A stretch of 64,000 nt of DNA from an uncultured Sphingomonas sp. (GCF_913062585.1 NZ_CAJXWX010000003.1:62001-126000), one strand, 5' to 3'. Positions 17,141 to 27,218 are shown, counted from the stretch's first letter. Numbers and translations: made by a program. The notes: generated from the letters alone by a model not told the origin.

Positions 17141-19339
17141 ATGAAAAAAACCCAGCCGGGTCTGCCGACCCGTGAGCAGATCCTCGCCTTCATCGAACAG
17201 TCGGACCAGCCCGCTGGCAAGCGCGAGATCGCGCGGGCCTTTGGCCTCTCCGCGCAGGAGAAGATCGGGCTGAAGGCGCTGCTGAAGGACATGGCGGACG
17301 AAGGACTGATCAACAGCGCACCGGGCCGCGCCTTCCACAAGATGGGCGGGTTGCCCAAGGTGACGGTGCTGCGCGTCGTCGATGTCGATGACGGCGGCAA
17401 TGTCTGGGGCCAGCCCGAGCGCTGGGAGGCGGACGGCATTCCCATTCCCCGCCTGCGCATCCGCGAACGCAAGCGCGGGTCGCTCGGCATCGGGCAGCGG
17501 GTGCTGGCGCGGACCGAGGAAGCGGGCGGCGGCTGGATCGCGCATGTCATGAAGACGATCGCCCCCGCCTCCGAACAGGTGCTGGGCGTGCTGCGCGAGG
17601 AGGCGGGGCGCTTCTGGCTGACATCCGTCGACAAGAAGGACCGGCGCGAGATGATGGTGTCGGACACCGGCGGCGCGGAAGCGGGCGACCTGGTGCTGGC
17701 CGAGAAGGCGGGCCGCCCGCCGCGTATCACCGCAAAGGTGGTCGAGCGGCTGGGCGATCCCTTCGCCCCGCGCAGCTTCTCGCTGATCGCGATCCACAAG
17801 TTCGAAATCCCCGACCGCTTCCAGCCCGAGACGCTGGAAGAGGCGGAGCGGGTCGCGCGCCAGCCCTTGGGCGACGACCGCGAAGACCTGCGCGACCTGC
17901 CGATCGTCGCGATCGACCCGGTCGATGCGCGCGACCATGACGACGCGGTCTGGGCCGCGCCCGACGACGATCCCGCCAATCCCGAGGGCTGGCGCGCCAT
18001 CGTCGCGATCGCGGATGTCAGCTTCTATGTCCGCCCCGGCTCGGCGATCGACAAGGATGCGCGGCGGCGGGGAAACTCGGTCTATTTCCCCGACCGGGTG
18101 GTGCCGATGCTGCCCGAAATCCTGTCGGCGGATGTCTGTTCGTTGAAAGAGGGCGAGGACCGCGCCGCGCTCGCCTGTCATTTGCAGGTGACGAAGGACG
18201 GCAAGCTCAAGGGCTTCCGCTTCACCCGCGCGGTCGTGCGGCTGGCGGCGAACATCGCTTATGAGGATGCGCAGGCCGCGATCGACGGCGAACTGTCGCA
18301 TCCGCTGACCGAGACGGCGCTGCGTCCCCTATGGGATTGCTGGGCGGCACTGGCCAAGGCACGCGATGCGCGCGAGCCGCTGGACCTCGACCTGCCCGAA
18401 CGACGTGTGGTGCTCGACCAGAATGGCCGCATCCTGTCGGTCGCGCCGCGCGCGCGGTTGGATGCGCACCGGCTGATCGAGGATTACATGATCGCCGCCA
18501 ACGTCGCCGCCGCCAAGGCGCTGGAGGCGAAGAAGGCCCCGGTCATGTACCGCGTCCATGAGGTGCCCAGCCGCACCAAGCTGGTCGCGCTGAAGGAGTA
18601 TCTTGAAACCTTCGACATCCCCTTCGCCATGGGTCAGGTGATCCGCCCGGCGACCTTCAACCGGATCATCGACAAGATCGGCGACGCGGACTTCCGACCG
18701 CAGGTGATGGAGCAGATCCTGCGCTCGCAGACCCAGGCCTATTATGCGCCGGTCAATCAGGGGCATTTCGGCCTGTCGCTCGGCTCCTATGCGCACTTCA
18801 CCTCGCCGATCCGGCGCTATGCCGACCTCGTCGTCCACCGGGCTTTGGTCGGCGCCTATAAGCTAGGCGAAGGCGGTCTGCTGCCCGAGGGCGAGGAGAT
18901 GGAGCGGCTGGGCACCTCAATCAGCCAATATGAACGCCGCGCGATGGAGGCGGAGCGCGAGACGATCGACCGCTATGTCGCGGCCTATCTGTCCGAGCAT
19001 GTCGGGCAGGTGGTGGAGACGCGGATCACCGGCGTCACCAATTTCGGCTTCTTCGCGACGGTCGACGGCGTGGGCGGGGACGGGCTGATGCCGATCCGCG
19101 ATCTGGGCGGCGACTATTTCCATTATGACGAGGGCTCGCAGCAATTGCTGGGCGAGAAGAGCCGTGAAATCTACAAGCTGGGCCAGCGCCTGCCGCTGCG
19201 CCTGGCCGAGGCGAACCCGGTATCGGGGGCACTGCGCTTCGAGCTGCCCGACGGCAAGGGCGCCAAGCCCGAGCCGCGCCGGGTGCTGAAACGCCGCGGG
19301 CGGCCCGCGAACATCCGCCACAACGGCAAGCGGCGCTGA
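17141..19339 (+). CDS. rnr: Ribonuclease R
   Basis: A 732-residue 3'-5' exoribonuclease of the RNB family. An N-terminal winged-helix-like segment (REQILAFIEQSDQPAGKREIARAFGL) is followed by cold-shock domains and the RNB domain. The metal-binding catalytic motif is at residues 258-270 (IDPVDARDHDDAV), and FTSPIRRYADLVVHR is the RNase II/R signature. A C-terminal S1 domain (VVETRITGVTNFGFFATV) and a basic tail follow. It degrades structured RNA and acts in rRNA quality control. The start at 17141 has no strong ribosome site, but MKK matches the family N-terminus. Confidence 0.95.
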   Translation: MKKTQPGLPTREQILAFIEQSDQPAGKREIARAFGLSAQEKIGLKALLKDMADEGLINSAPGRAFHKMGGLPKVTVLRVVDVDDGGNVWGQPERWEADGIPIPRLRIRERKRGSLGIGQRVLARTEEAGGGWIAHVMKTIAPASEQVLGVLREEAGRFWLTSVDKKDRREMMVSDTGGAEAGDLVLAEKAGRPPRITAKVVERLGDPFAPRSFSLIAIHKFEIPDRFQPETLEEAERVARQPLGDDREDLRDLPIVAIDPVDARDHDDAVWAAPDDDPANPEGWRAIVAIADVSFYVRPGSAIDKDARRRGNSVYFPDRVVPMLPEILSADVCSLKEGEDRAALACHLQVTKDGKLKGFRFTRAVVRLAANIAYEDAQAAIDGELSHPLTETALRPLWDCWAALAKARDAREPLDLDLPERRVVLDQNGRILSVAPRARLDAHRLIEDYMIAANVAAAKALEAKKAPVMYRVHEVPSRTKLVALKEYLETFDIPFAMGQVIRPATFNRIIDKIGDADFRPQVMEQILRSQTQAYYAPVNQGHFGLSLGSYAHFTSPIRRYADLVVHRALVGAYKLGEGGLLPEGEEMERLGTSISQYERRAMEAERETIDRYVAAYLSEHVGQVVETRITGVTNFGFFATVDGVGGDGLMPIRDLGGDYFHYDEGSQQLLGEKSREIYKLGQRLPLRLAEANPVSGALRFELPDGKGAKPEPRRVLKRRGRPANIRHNGKRR

Positions 19340-19343
19340 CCCA

Positions 19344-19462
19344 TTCCCCCCCTGCAAGGGGAGGTGGCGCGCGGAGCGCGACGTAGGGGTGTCCCGTTAT
19401 CGATAGGGGGACACCCCTCCACCACCGCTTCGCGGCGGTCCCCCTCCCCTTACAGGGGAGGA
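19344..19462. repeat. Palindromic intergenic repeat (TCCTCCCC-ended family)
   Basis: Outer CCCCTGCAAGGGGAGG and CCCCTTACAGGGGAGG hairpins enclose a GTGTCCC/GGGACAC pair and a GCTTCGCGGC hairpin. It lies between rnr and the glutathione S-transferase gene, both on the plus strand. Confidence 0.85.
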
Positions 19463-19517
19463 AAAGACGGGATCGCTCCCCTGCCCCCATGCGTACCCTC
19501 CCCATAGGAGAATACAC

Positions 19518-20486
19518 ATGGGCAATATGGTGGATGGCGTCTGGCACGCCGACGGGCTGTTCAAGTCGGACGAGAAGGGCAGCTTCAAACGCCCCGATTC
19601 CGGTTTTCGCGACTGGGTGACGGCGGACGGCGCACCCGGCCCGGACGGCCAGCCCGGCCACCGGGCCGAGCCGGGGCGCTATCACCTCTATGTCTCCTAT
19701 GCCTGCCCCTGGGCGCATCGGACGCTGATCCTGCGTGCGCTCAAAGGGCTGGACGCGATGATCGACGTGTCGGTGGTCGACCCGGTGATGCGCGAAAATG
19801 GCTGGACCTTCGCCACGACGCATGGCGGCACCGGCGATCCGCTGCACGGCGCGGACTATCTGTGGCAACTCTATGCCCGTGCCCGCGACGGCTATAGCGG
19901 CAAGGTCACGGTGCCGGTGCTGTGGGACAAGGCGCGCAATACGATCGTCAGCAACGAGTCGGCCGAGATCATCCGCATGTTGAACAGCGCCTTTGACGGG
20001 TCGGGCGCGCTGGAGGGCGACTATTATCCCGCCGGACTCCGCGACGAGATCGATGCCGTGAACGCCGCCGTCTATGACCGGGTGAATAACGGCGTCTATA
20101 AATGCGGCTTCGCCAAGACGCAGGCGGCGTATGACGATGCGGTCGGCCCGTTATTCGCCGAGCTGGACCGGCTGGAGGAACGGCTAAACGGCCGCGACTG
20201 GCTGGTCGGGGACCGGATGACCGAGGCGGATATTCGGCTGTTCACCACGCTGGTCCGCTTCGACGCGGTCTATCACGGGCATTTCAAATGCAATCTGCGG
20301 CGGCTGCAGGATTATCCGGCGCTGGAGGCTCTGCTGGAGCGGATGCTGGCGATCCCGGCCATCGCGGACACGGTGCATCTGGATCATATCAAGACGCATT
20401 ATTATGCCAGCCATCGCGAGCTGAACCCGACCGGGATCGTGCCCGCCGGGCCGGTTTTGCCCTGGGCGGGATTGGTGCGGGCATAA
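19518..20486 (+). CDS. Glutathionyl-hydroquinone reductase (Xi-class glutathione S-transferase)
   Basis: A 322-residue cytoplasmic enzyme that uses glutathione to reduce glutathionyl-hydroquinones. The catalytic Cys63 is in VSYACPWAHRTLI, the hallmark of the YqjG/PcpF/ECM4 group, and NESAEIIRMLNSAFDG binds glutathione. The C-terminal helical domain carries GDRMTEADIRLFTTLVRFDAVYHGHFKCN. ATAGGAG sits eight bases before the ATG. In sphingomonads the related PcpF protects against chlorinated aromatics; here there are no degradation genes nearby, so a general quinone-detoxifying role is likelier. Confidence 0.93.
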   Translation: MGNMVDGVWHADGLFKSDEKGSFKRPDSGFRDWVTADGAPGPDGQPGHRAEPGRYHLYVSYACPWAHRTLILRALKGLDAMIDVSVVDPVMRENGWTFATTHGGTGDPLHGADYLWQLYARARDGYSGKVTVPVLWDKARNTIVSNESAEIIRMLNSAFDGSGALEGDYYPAGLRDEIDAVNAAVYDRVNNGVYKCGFAKTQAAYDDAVGPLFAELDRLEERLNGRDWLVGDRMTEADIRLFTTLVRFDAVYHGHFKCNLRRLQDYPALEALLERMLAIPAIADTVHLDHIKTHYYASHRELNPTGIVPAGPVLPWAGLVRA

Positions 20487-20489
20487 TAA

Positions 20490-20603
20490 GCCCCTCCTCC
20501 CGGAGGGGGGAGGGGTTTGGGGAGGGGGTTTCGCCGCGAGCAATGCTCTCGGTGAGACCTCCTGCCCTCCCCCCAGCCCCCTCCCGCTTGCGGGAGGGGG
20601 AGT
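20490..20603. repeat. Palindromic intergenic repeat (CTCCCGC/GCGGGAG family)
   Basis: Hairpins CCTCCCGGAGGGGGGAGG and CTCCCGCTTGCGGGAG flank a central spacer; the outer arms pair GGTTTGGGGAGGGGG with the CCCTCCCCCCAGCCCC side. It lies between the convergent transferase and proS genes. Relatives are at 43051-43199 and 54640-54741. Confidence 0.8.
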
Positions 20604-20609
20604 TCCCTC

Positions 20610-22142
20610 TCAATACGCCCGGCCGATCAACACCCGCTCTACCGCCGCGCGGCCGGTGAAGATGCACGGCCCATCGTCACACCCGGTCTGCCCCATCGGC
20701 GCGTTGCGGATGGTGAGCTTCAGGCCCTTCAGCTTCTCGACCACCTGCTCGAGCTCTTCGCCGGTCGGCTTGGCCCAGCGGACATCGACCCAGCCGGGGT
20801 TCTTTACGCCGTCCGCGAAATGCGCCTCGACGCCCGCCCAGTCGTCGACCGGCACGATCTGCGCCTTCAGCCGCTCGGCCGACTGGCGGTGGAGTTCGCC
20901 CTGGATGTCGGCCAGCAGCGCCTCGACGCCCGACACGAAATCACCGCGCGGCTGCACGACCGAATCGAGCTTGCCGTCCTCGCGGTACAGCCGGTCGCGG
21001 CGGATGACCGAGACGTTGCCGCCCGCCATATCGCGGCCGCCGACTTCGATGACGACGGGCGCGCCCTTCTTGACCCAGCCCCAGCGCTTGGTCGCGGCCT
21101 TTTGCGCCCGCGCATCGACCATCGCGCGGATCGGCTCGCCCAGCGCCGTCCCGCCGGCCAATTCCTTTTGCAGGTCGCGGCAATAGGCGAGCAGCGCCTC
21201 ATCCTCGGGCTGGTCGCGCAGCATCGGCACGATCACCACCTGCCACGGCGCGACCTTGGGCGGTACGCGCATCCCGTCATCGTCGCCATGCACCATGATC
21301 ATCGCGCCGATGGTGCGCGTCGTCATGCCCCAGCTGGTCGTCTGCGCATAATCCAGCCCGCCCTCGGCATTCTGGAAGCGGATATTCTGCGCCTTAGCGA
21401 AATTATCGCCCAGGAAGTGGCTGGTCGCGGTCTGCAGCGCCTTGCCGTCCTGCATCATCGCCTCGATCGAATAGGTCGAGACAGCGCCCGGAAAGCGCTC
21501 ATTCTCGGGCTTCTCGCCCGCGATCACATGAACGCCCAGGCAGTCCTCGGCGAAGCTGCGATAGACCTCCAGCATCTGCAGCGTTTCGGCCCGCGCCTCG
21601 TCGACCGTGGCATGGGCGGTATGCCCCTCCTGCCACAGGAATTCGGCGGTGCGCAGGAACATGCGGGTGCGCATTTCCCAGCGGACGACGTTCGCCCACT
21701 GGTTGATGAGCACCGGCAGGTCGCGCCACGACTGGACCCAGCGGGCAAAGGCGGTGCCGATCACCGTCTCCGAGGTGGGGCGGACGACCAAAGGCTCTTC
21801 CAGCTTCGCCTCGGGATCGGGGACCAGCCCGCCCTTGCCGTCCGCGATCAGCCGGTGATGCGTGACGACCGCCATTTCCTTGGCGAAGCCGTCGACATGC
21901 TCGGCCTCCTTCTCGAAATAGCTGAGCGGGATGAAGAGTGGGAAATAGCAATTCTCATGCCCCGTCGCCTTGATGCGATCGTCGAGCAACCGCTGGATCC
22001 GCTCCCAGATGCCGTAACCCCAGGGGCGGATGACCATGCAGCCACGGACGCCCGATTCCTCGGCCAGATCGCCCTCGGCGATGACGGACTGATACCAGGC
22101 GGAGAAATCCGCGTCGCGGGTGACGGGCAGAGCGTGCTTCAT
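20610..22142 (-). CDS. proS: Prolyl-tRNA synthetase (archaeal/eukaryote-like type)
   Basis: A 510-residue class II synthetase that charges tRNA-Pro. Motif 2 (VVRWEMRTRMFLRTAEFLWQEGHTAH) and proline-binding elements are visible. The C-terminus is the extra domain of the archaeal/eukaryotic branch, with NAPMGQTGCDDGPCIFTGR and the terminal Tyr (IGRAY). No editing insertion lies between motifs 2 and 3. The frame stays open to 22736, antisense to the EamA gene, but MKHALPVTRDADFSAWY at 22142 matches the family start. Most bacteria use a different ProRS type, so this form suggests ancient transfer. Confidence 0.95.
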   Translation of the reverse strand: MKHALPVTRDADFSAWYQSVIAEGDLAEESGVRGCMVIRPWGYGIWERIQRLLDDRIKATGHENCYFPLFIPLSYFEKEAEHVDGFAKEMAVVTHHRLIADGKGGLVPDPEAKLEEPLVVRPTSETVIGTAFARWVQSWRDLPVLINQWANVVRWEMRTRMFLRTAEFLWQEGHTAHATVDEARAETLQMLEVYRSFAEDCLGVHVIAGEKPENERFPGAVSTYSIEAMMQDGKALQTATSHFLGDNFAKAQNIRFQNAEGGLDYAQTTSWGMTTRTIGAMIMVHGDDDGMRVPPKVAPWQVVIVPMLRDQPEDEALLAYCRDLQKELAGGTALGEPIRAMVDARAQKAATKRWGWVKKGAPVVIEVGGRDMAGGNVSVIRRDRLYREDGKLDSVVQPRGDFVSGVEALLADIQGELHRQSAERLKAQIVPVDDWAGVEAHFADGVKNPGWVDVRWAKPTGEELEQVVEKLKGLKLTIRNAPMGQTGCDDGPCIFTGRAAVERVLIGRAY

Positions 22143-22233
22143 GCCCGCCCGATAGCGGCAAAGGGGGCCATTCGCCAAGGGGGCGACGCGTCCGGGGTTT
22201 CGCCTCGCCTCATCAGGGGTTAGGGGCAGGCGC

Positions 22234-23130
22234 ATGACCGGCGACCGCGTGCTCAAGGGCATCGGCCTGCGCCTGATCGCCATCTTCTTCCTGTCGACCA
22301 TGTCGGCGCTCATCAAGCTGGCGGAATCGCGCGGGGCGACCCTGTTCGAAACCATGTTCTGGCGACAGGCCTGCGCGCTGCCGGTCGTCCTGGGTTTCGT
22401 GATGGCGGGCCCCGGACTGGGTTCGCTGCGGACCAGCCGGTTCAAGGGCCATCTGGCGCGGTCGATGGTCGGGCTGATCGGCATGGTCTTCACCTTCGGC
22501 GCGGTGCTGTTGCTGCCACTGGCCGAGGCGACGACGTTCCAGTTCACCGTACCGATCTTCGCCACGTTGCTGGGGGCGCTGGTGCTGGGCGAGAAGACCG
22601 GAATCCAGCGCTGGAGCGCGGTGCTGATCGGCTTTGTCGGCGTGCTGATCGTGGTGCGGCCGGGGGCGAGCGACATGTCGCTGCTGGGTGCGGGCGTGGG
22701 GTTGCTGGCCGCGTTGTTCGTCGCGATCGTCGCCATCCTGCTACGCCAGTTGCGCGACGAGCCTGCGGGGACGACGGTCTTCTACTTCTCGACGCTGACC
22801 CTGCCCTTCATCGCGATCCCTTACGCCTTTCAGATCCAGGGGCATGACTGGGGCACCTGGGCGATCCTGGGGTCGATCGGGCTGGTCGGCGGCTTCGGCC
22901 AGATCGCGCTGACCGGGGCGTCACGGCTGGCGCCGGTCGCGGCGGTGGTGCCGATGGACTATTCGGGGCTGATCTGGGCGACCGTCTATGGCTGGCTGAT
23001 CTTCGGGGTGCTGCCCGCCTCGACCACCTGGATGGGTGCGCCGATCATCATCGCCAGCGGCTTGTTCATCGTGTGGCGCGAGCAGAGGCTGGGCAAGCAG
23101 CAGACGATCACGGCCGCGCCGGAGGATTGA
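22234..23130 (+). CDS. DMT-superfamily transporter (EamA domains)
   Basis: A 298-residue inner-membrane protein with about ten hydrophobic helices in two EamA repeats. The first repeat has TMFWRQACALPVVLGF and LVLGEKTGIQRWSAVLIGFVGV, and the second has VVPMDYSGLIWATVYGWLIFG. The family exports or imports small metabolites such as amino acids and nucleosides; the substrate is not predictable. It diverges from proS, 91 bp apart. The start follows GGGGCAGGCGC, a moderate ribosome site. Confidence 0.88.
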   Translation: MTGDRVLKGIGLRLIAIFFLSTMSALIKLAESRGATLFETMFWRQACALPVVLGFVMAGPGLGSLRTSRFKGHLARSMVGLIGMVFTFGAVLLLPLAEATTFQFTVPIFATLLGALVLGEKTGIQRWSAVLIGFVGVLIVVRPGASDMSLLGAGVGLLAALFVAIVAILLRQLRDEPAGTTVFYFSTLTLPFIAIPYAFQIQGHDWGTWAILGSIGLVGGFGQIALTGASRLAPVAAVVPMDYSGLIWATVYGWLIFGVLPASTTWMGAPIIIASGLFIVWREQRLGKQQTITAAPED

Positions 23131-23141
23131 TTCCGGATAAT

Positions 23142-23259
23142 TCCTCCCCTGGAAGGGGAGGTGGCAGGCCGAAGGCCTGACGGAGGGGTGTGACGCTATC
23201 GAGAGGGAGACACCCCTCCGACGCGCTCCGCGCGCCACCTCCCCTTACAGGGGAGGAAT
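23142..23259. repeat. Palindromic intergenic repeat (TCCTCCCC-ended family)
   Basis: Begins TTCCTCCCCTGGAAGGGGAGG and ends CCTCCCCTTACAGGGGAGG, with the inner GGAGGGGTGT/ACACCCCTCC pair. It fills the gap between the convergent EamA and bluB genes. Confidence 0.85.
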
Positions 23260-23260
23260 T

Positions 23261-23884
23261 TCAGCGCACGTCCCACCGCGTCGGCGCATTTTCCTGCCAC
23301 CCGGCCCGGTGGAGCAGCGGGGTGTCGTCGTCCCACTCCGCATGGCCCAGGCACAGATAGGCCGTGAACGCCCAGTCCTCCGGCACCGCGAACAGCCGCT
23401 CCATGGCGGCGGGGTCCAAGATCGACACCATCCCCATGCCCAGATTGGCCGCCCGTGCCGCCAGCCATAGCGTATGGATCGCCATCGCGGTCGACTGGCG
23501 CAGCGTCTCCGGCATGGTGCGGCGGCCAAGGCCATGGCCTTCCGCCGGATCGACATGGGTGAAGACCGCCAGTTGCACGGGCGCGGCGTCGAGTCCGGCG
23601 AGCTTGAGCGCGCGGTAGGCGGCCGCCTGTTCGTCGGCATAGTCGGCCGCCGCTTCTTCGTCACAACGCTGGAAATCCGCCTGGACCGCTGCACGCAGGC
23701 CAGGGTCCTCCACCCGGATCACCCGCCAGGGCCGCGCATTGCCGACCGACGGCGCCAGCGCCATCGCCTCGGCCAGCCGCGCCAGCACCGCCTCGTTGAT
23801 CGGATCGGTGCGGAAGTGCCGCACATCCCGACGCCAGCGCAGGATCGTCTCCAGCGTATCGGCCTGGTTCGCGTCAAAGCGCAT
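23261..23884 (-). CDS. bluB: 5,6-dimethylbenzimidazole synthase (BluB, nitroreductase fold)
   Basis: A 207-residue flavoprotein that fragments reduced FMN to make the lower ligand of vitamin B12. BluB features: RRDVRHFRTDPI near the N-terminus, APSVGNARPWRVIRV, GHGLGRRTMPETLRQSTAMAIHTLWLAARA, and the LDPAAMERLF...AYLCLGHAEW C-terminal stretch. AAAGGG upstream of ATG 23884 sets the start; the frame runs on to 23947 without family support. A generic nitroreductase is the alternative, but the GRxTMPET and WLAARA...GMGMVSILDP segments favour BluB. No other cobalamin gene is in the window. Confidence 0.85.
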   Translation of the reverse strand: MRFDANQADTLETILRWRRDVRHFRTDPINEAVLARLAEAMALAPSVGNARPWRVIRVEDPGLRAAVQADFQRCDEEAAADYADEQAAAYRALKLAGLDAAPVQLAVFTHVDPAEGHGLGRRTMPETLRQSTAMAIHTLWLAARAANLGMGMVSILDPAAMERLFAVPEDWAFTAYLCLGHAEWDDDTPLLHRAGWQENAPTRWDVR

Positions 23885-23983
23885 GGTCGTCCCTTTTCCG
23901 GCCCGGAGCATCCCGTCGCGCTTGTGCGTTGCAGCACCCGGCTTCAATCGATTTATCTGTCATGAAAGGGAGACCAAGCGGCT

Positions 23984-24241
23984 GTGAGCGAACGGAAATT
24001 GATGCTGCTCGGCTGGATCGCGACCGCCACGGCGGTGGCCATGTACCTGTCCTATATCGACCAGATCCAGCTGAACCTAGCGGGCCATAAGGGCTCCACC
24101 ATCCAGCCGCTGGCGACGATGGTGAATTGCGCGCTCTGGGTCGCCTATGGCTTCCTGCGCGAGAAGCGGGACTGGCCGATCGTCTTCGCCAATGCGCCCG
24201 GCGTGATCCTGGGCGGGATTTCGTTGTTCACGGCGCTTTGA
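23984..24241 (+). CDS. SemiSWEET sugar transporter (three-helix)
   Basis: An 85-residue membrane protein with one SWEET/PQ-loop triple-helix bundle. Helix 1 is LGWIATATAVAMYLSYIDQI, helix 2 carries the conserved TIQPLATMVNCALWVAYG, and helix 3 is WPIVFANAPGVILGGISLF. Bacterial SemiSWEETs dimerise to pass sugars down their gradient. The start is GTG 23984, ten bases after AAGGGAG; ATG 24002 is an alternative that would shorten the N-terminus. A perfect long palindrome follows directly and probably ends transcription. Confidence 0.85.
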   Translation: MSERKLMLLGWIATATAVAMYLSYIDQIQLNLAGHKGSTIQPLATMVNCALWVAYGFLREKRDWPIVFANAPGVILGGISLFTAL

Positions 24242-24250
24242 TCGGACAAC

Positions 24251-24297
24251 TTCCCTCACCCTTCCCTCTCCCATTGGGAGAGGGAAGGGTGAGGGAA
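24251..24297. repeat. Perfect palindrome, 23-bp arms, between convergent genes
   Basis: Arms at 24251-24273 and 24275-24297 are exact reverse complements (beginning TTCCCTCACCC and ending GGGTGAGGGAA) around a single T. It probably acts as a bidirectional terminator between the SemiSWEET gene and gcvPB. Its arm sequences recur as the outer stems of the element inside glyS at 46945-47070. Confidence 0.9.
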
Positions 24298-24306
24298 GCT
24301 ATGCGA

Positions 24307-25863
24307 TCAAGCCGCCTTGTCCTTCCACACCAGCACCGGCTTGCGCGCGGCGAGCGTCTCGTCAAGGCGCGCGCGCGGCGCGAAGTGCGGCGCGGTCTTG
24401 AGCGACGGGTCGCCCGCCTTGGCCCGCTCCGCCACCGACGCCAGCGCGCCGATGAACTGATCGAGCGCGGCCTTGGATTCGGTCTCGGTCGGCTCGACTA
24501 GCATCGCGCCGTGGACGACCAGCGGGAAATACATGGTCATCGGGTGGAAGCCTTCGTCGATCAGCGCCTTGGCGACGTCGATCGTCGAGAAGCCCTCGGC
24601 CAGCCCTTCGTCCGAGAAGATGGCTTCGTGCATGCACGGGCCGCTCTTGGCGAACGGCGCGTCCAGCGTATTCTCCAGCGAGCGCAGGATATAGTTGGCG
24701 TTGAGCACCGCATCCTCGGCGACCTGGCGCAGGCCGTCCGCACCGTGGCTGAGGATATAGGTCAGCGCGCGGGTGAACATGCCCATCTGACCGTGGAAGG
24801 CAACCATGCGACCGAAGCTGTCGGCGTGATGGTCGTCGGCATTTTCCTCCTCGACCAGGCGGAAGCCCTCGCCCGTCTTCTCGACGAAAGGCAGCGGCGC
24901 GAACGGCGTCAGCGCTTCGGAGAACACCACCGGCCCCGAACCCGGCCCGCCGCCGCCATGCGGGGTCGAGAAGGTCTTGTGCAGGTTGATGTGCATCGCA
25001 TCGACGCCCAGATCGCCCGGACGCACGCGGCCGACGATCGCGTTGAAGTTCGCGCCGTCGCAATAGACATAGCCGCCGGCGGCATGGACCGCGTCGGAAA
25101 TGTCTTTCAGGTCCCGCTCGAACAGGCCGCAGGTGTTCGGGTTGGTGATCATCACGCCCGCCACGTCCGGCCCCAGCCGCGCCTTCAGCGCGCCTGTGTC
25201 GACACGCCCCTCGGCGGCGGCGGGGATGTTCTCGACCGAGAAGCCCGCGAACGCCGCCGTCGCCGGGTTGGTGCCGTGCGCCGATTCGGGGACCAGGATC
25301 ACCTTGCGATGACCCTCGCCCCGCTTCTCCAGCGCCGCCTTGATCGCCAGGATGCCGCACAGCTCGCCATGCGCGCCCGCCTTGGGGCTCATCGCCACCG
25401 AGGTCATGCCGGTCAGCGTGACCAGCCAGTGCGCCAGCTGGTGGATGACCTCCAGTGCGCCCTGCACCGTGTCGACGGGCTGGAGCGGGTGGACGTCGCT
25501 GAAACCGGGCAGACGCGCCATCTTCTCGTTCAGGCGCGGATTATGCTTCATCGTGCACGAGCCGAGCGGGAACAGGCCCAGGTCGATCGCGTAGTTCTGA
25601 CGCGACAGGCGGGTGTAATGGCGCACCGTCTCCGGCTCCGACAGGCCCGGCAGGCCGATCGCGCTCTTACGCGACAGGTCGCCCAGCCGCGAACCCGCGA
25701 CATCGCCCTCGGCGAAATCGACGCCGGTCGTCTCAGAATCGCCGATCTCGAAGATCAGCGCCTCTTCCAGCATCAGCGCGCGGTTACCGGTGAAGGTCGC
25801 AGGCACGTCGCCGTCCTTGGCCTCGGGGCTCGTGGGCTTCCAGCCGCTCTGGTTGATCGTCAT
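24307..25863 (-). CDS. gcvPB: Glycine dehydrogenase (decarboxylating) subunit 2
   Basis: A 518-residue PLP-dependent half of the split P-protein, which with GcvPA decarboxylates glycine and loads the aminomethyl group on GcvH. The PLP lysine lies in [20 protein letters not shown], and [16 protein letters not shown] (here FPLGSCTMK) is the subunit-2 hallmark. ATG 25863 overlaps the gcvPA stop by four bases, which means translational coupling; the longer frame to 26214 is a shadow inside gcvPA. It is the last gene of the riboswitch-controlled operon. Confidence 0.96.
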   Translation of the reverse strand: MTINQSGWKPTSPEAKDGDVPATFTGNRALMLEEALIFEIGDSETTGVDFAEGDVAGSRLGDLSRKSAIGLPGLSEPETVRHYTRLSRQNYAIDLGLFPLGSCTMKHNPRLNEKMARLPGFSDVHPLQPVDTVQGALEVIHQLAHWLVTLTGMTSVAMSPKAGAHGELCGILAIKAALEKRGEGHRKVILVPESAHGTNPATAAFAGFSVENIPAAAEGRVDTGALKARLGPDVAGVMITNPNTCGLFERDLKDISDAVHAAGGYVYCDGANFNAIVGRVRPGDLGVDAMHINLHKTFSTPHGGGGPGSGPVVFSEALTPFAPLPFVEKTGEGFRLVEEENADDHHADSFGRMVAFHGQMGMFTRALTYILSHGADGLRQVAEDAVLNANYILRSLENTLDAPFAKSGPCMHEAIFSDEGLAEGFSTIDVAKALIDEGFHPMTMYFPLVVHGAMLVEPTETESKAALDQFIGALASVAERAKAGDPSLKTAPHFAPRARLDETLAARKPVLVWKDKAA

Positions 25864-27218
25864 GCCAGCACCTCCTCGAGAGCCTTGGCAAGCGTCTCGA
25901 TATCCTCCGCCGTCACCGTTTCGGTGACCGCCACCACCAGTCCGTTCGCGAGTGCGTCCTCGCCCGGATAGAGCCGACCGAGCGACACGCCCGCCAGCAC
26001 GCCGCGCTCGGCGAGTGTCCGTACGATCGGACGCGCCTCGCGGCCGAGATCCAGCGTGAACTCGTTGAAGAACACGCCGTTGACCAGCTTGACGCCCGGC
26101 ACCTTCGCCAGACGATCCGCCGCGCGGCAGGCATTGGCATGGTTGATCCCCGCCATCCGGCGCAGACCCGCCTCGCCCAGCAGCGTCATGTGGATCGAGA
26201 AGGCGAGCGCACACAGCCCCGAATTGGTGCAGATGTTCGAGGTCGCCTTTTCGCGGCGGATATGCTGCTCGCGGGTCGACAGCGTCAGCACGAAGCCGCG
26301 CTTGCCGTCCGCATCCACCGTCTCGCCACAGAAGCGGCCCGGCATCTGGCGGATATATTTATCCTTGCAGCCCATCAGGCCCACATAAGGACCGCCGAAC
26401 TGAAGCCCGACGCCCAGCGACTGGCCTTCGCCCACCACAATGTCGGCGTCCATCTCGCCGGGTGCGCGGATCGCGCCCAGCGCGACCGGTTCGGTCACGA
26501 CCGCGATCAGCAGCGCCTTCTTGGCGTGGCAGGCCTCGGCCAGCGGGGTCAGGTCGGCGATGCGGCCGAGAATGTCGGGGTATTGGACGACGACGCAGGA
26601 CGTGTCGCCGTCGATCGCCGCGATCATCTGGTCGAGATCGGTCTCGGCGGTCAGGACGGGCCTGCCGGTCTCCAGCGTGTCGCCGGTGTACTTCGCCATC
26701 GTCTTGGCGACCGAGACATAATGCGGGTGCAGGCCCGAGGAAAGGATCGCCTTGGACTTCTTGGTGATGCGCCGCGCCATGCCGATCGCTTCCCAGCAGG
26801 CGGTCGAGCCGTCATACATGGAGGCGTTGGCGACATCGGTGCCGAGCAGACGCGCCACCTGCGTCTGGAACTCGAACAGCATCTGCAGCGTGCCCTGCGC
26901 GATTTCCGGCTGATAGGGCGTGTAGGCGGTCAGGAACTCGCCGCGCTGGATCAGGTGATCGACGCTGGCGGGGACATGATGGCGATAGGCACCGCACCCC
27001 AGGAAGAAGGGCACGTCGCCCGCGACCATGTTCTTGCGCGCGAGCGCGGTCATGTGCCGCTCGACCGCCAGTTCGGAGGCGTGGTTGGGCAGCCCTTCAA
27101 TGGGGCCGGACAGGCGGGCGGCTTCGGGCACGTCGACGAACAGGTCGTCGACCGAGCCCGCGCCGATGACCGAGAGCATCTCGGCCCGGTCGGAAGAGGT
27201 AAGGGGCAGGTAGCGCAT
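25860..27218 (-). CDS. gcvPA: Glycine dehydrogenase (decarboxylating) subunit 1
   Basis: A 452-residue N-terminal half of the split P-protein. It starts [22 protein letters not shown] and has the family stretches [41 protein letters not shown] and [13 protein letters not shown]. An upstream in-frame ATG at 27227 would add three residues and is closer to the ribosome site GGAG. About 138 bp separate it from gcvH, more than the other gaps in this operon. It forms a heterotetramer with GcvPB. Confidence 0.95.
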   Translation of the reverse strand: MRYLPLTSSDRAEMLSVIGAGSVDDLFVDVPEAARLSGPIEGLPNHASELAVERHMTALARKNMVAGDVPFFLGCGAYRHHVPASVDHLIQRGEFLTAYTPYQPEIAQGTLQMLFEFQTQVARLLGTDVANASMYDGSTACWEAIGMARRITKKSKAILSSGLHPHYVSVAKTMAKYTGDTLETGRPVLTAETDLDQMIAAIDGDTSCVVVQYPDILGRIADLTPLAEACHAKKALLIAVVTEPVALGAIRAPGEMDADIVVGEGQSLGVGLQFGGPYVGLMGCKDKYIRQMPGRFCGETVDADGKRGFVLTLSTREQHIRREKATSNICTNSGLCALAFSIHMTLLGEAGLRRMAGINHANACRAADRLAKVPGVKLVNGVFFNEFTLDLGREARPIVRTLAERGVLAGVSLGRLYPGEDALANGLVVAVTETVTAEDIETLAKALEEVLA

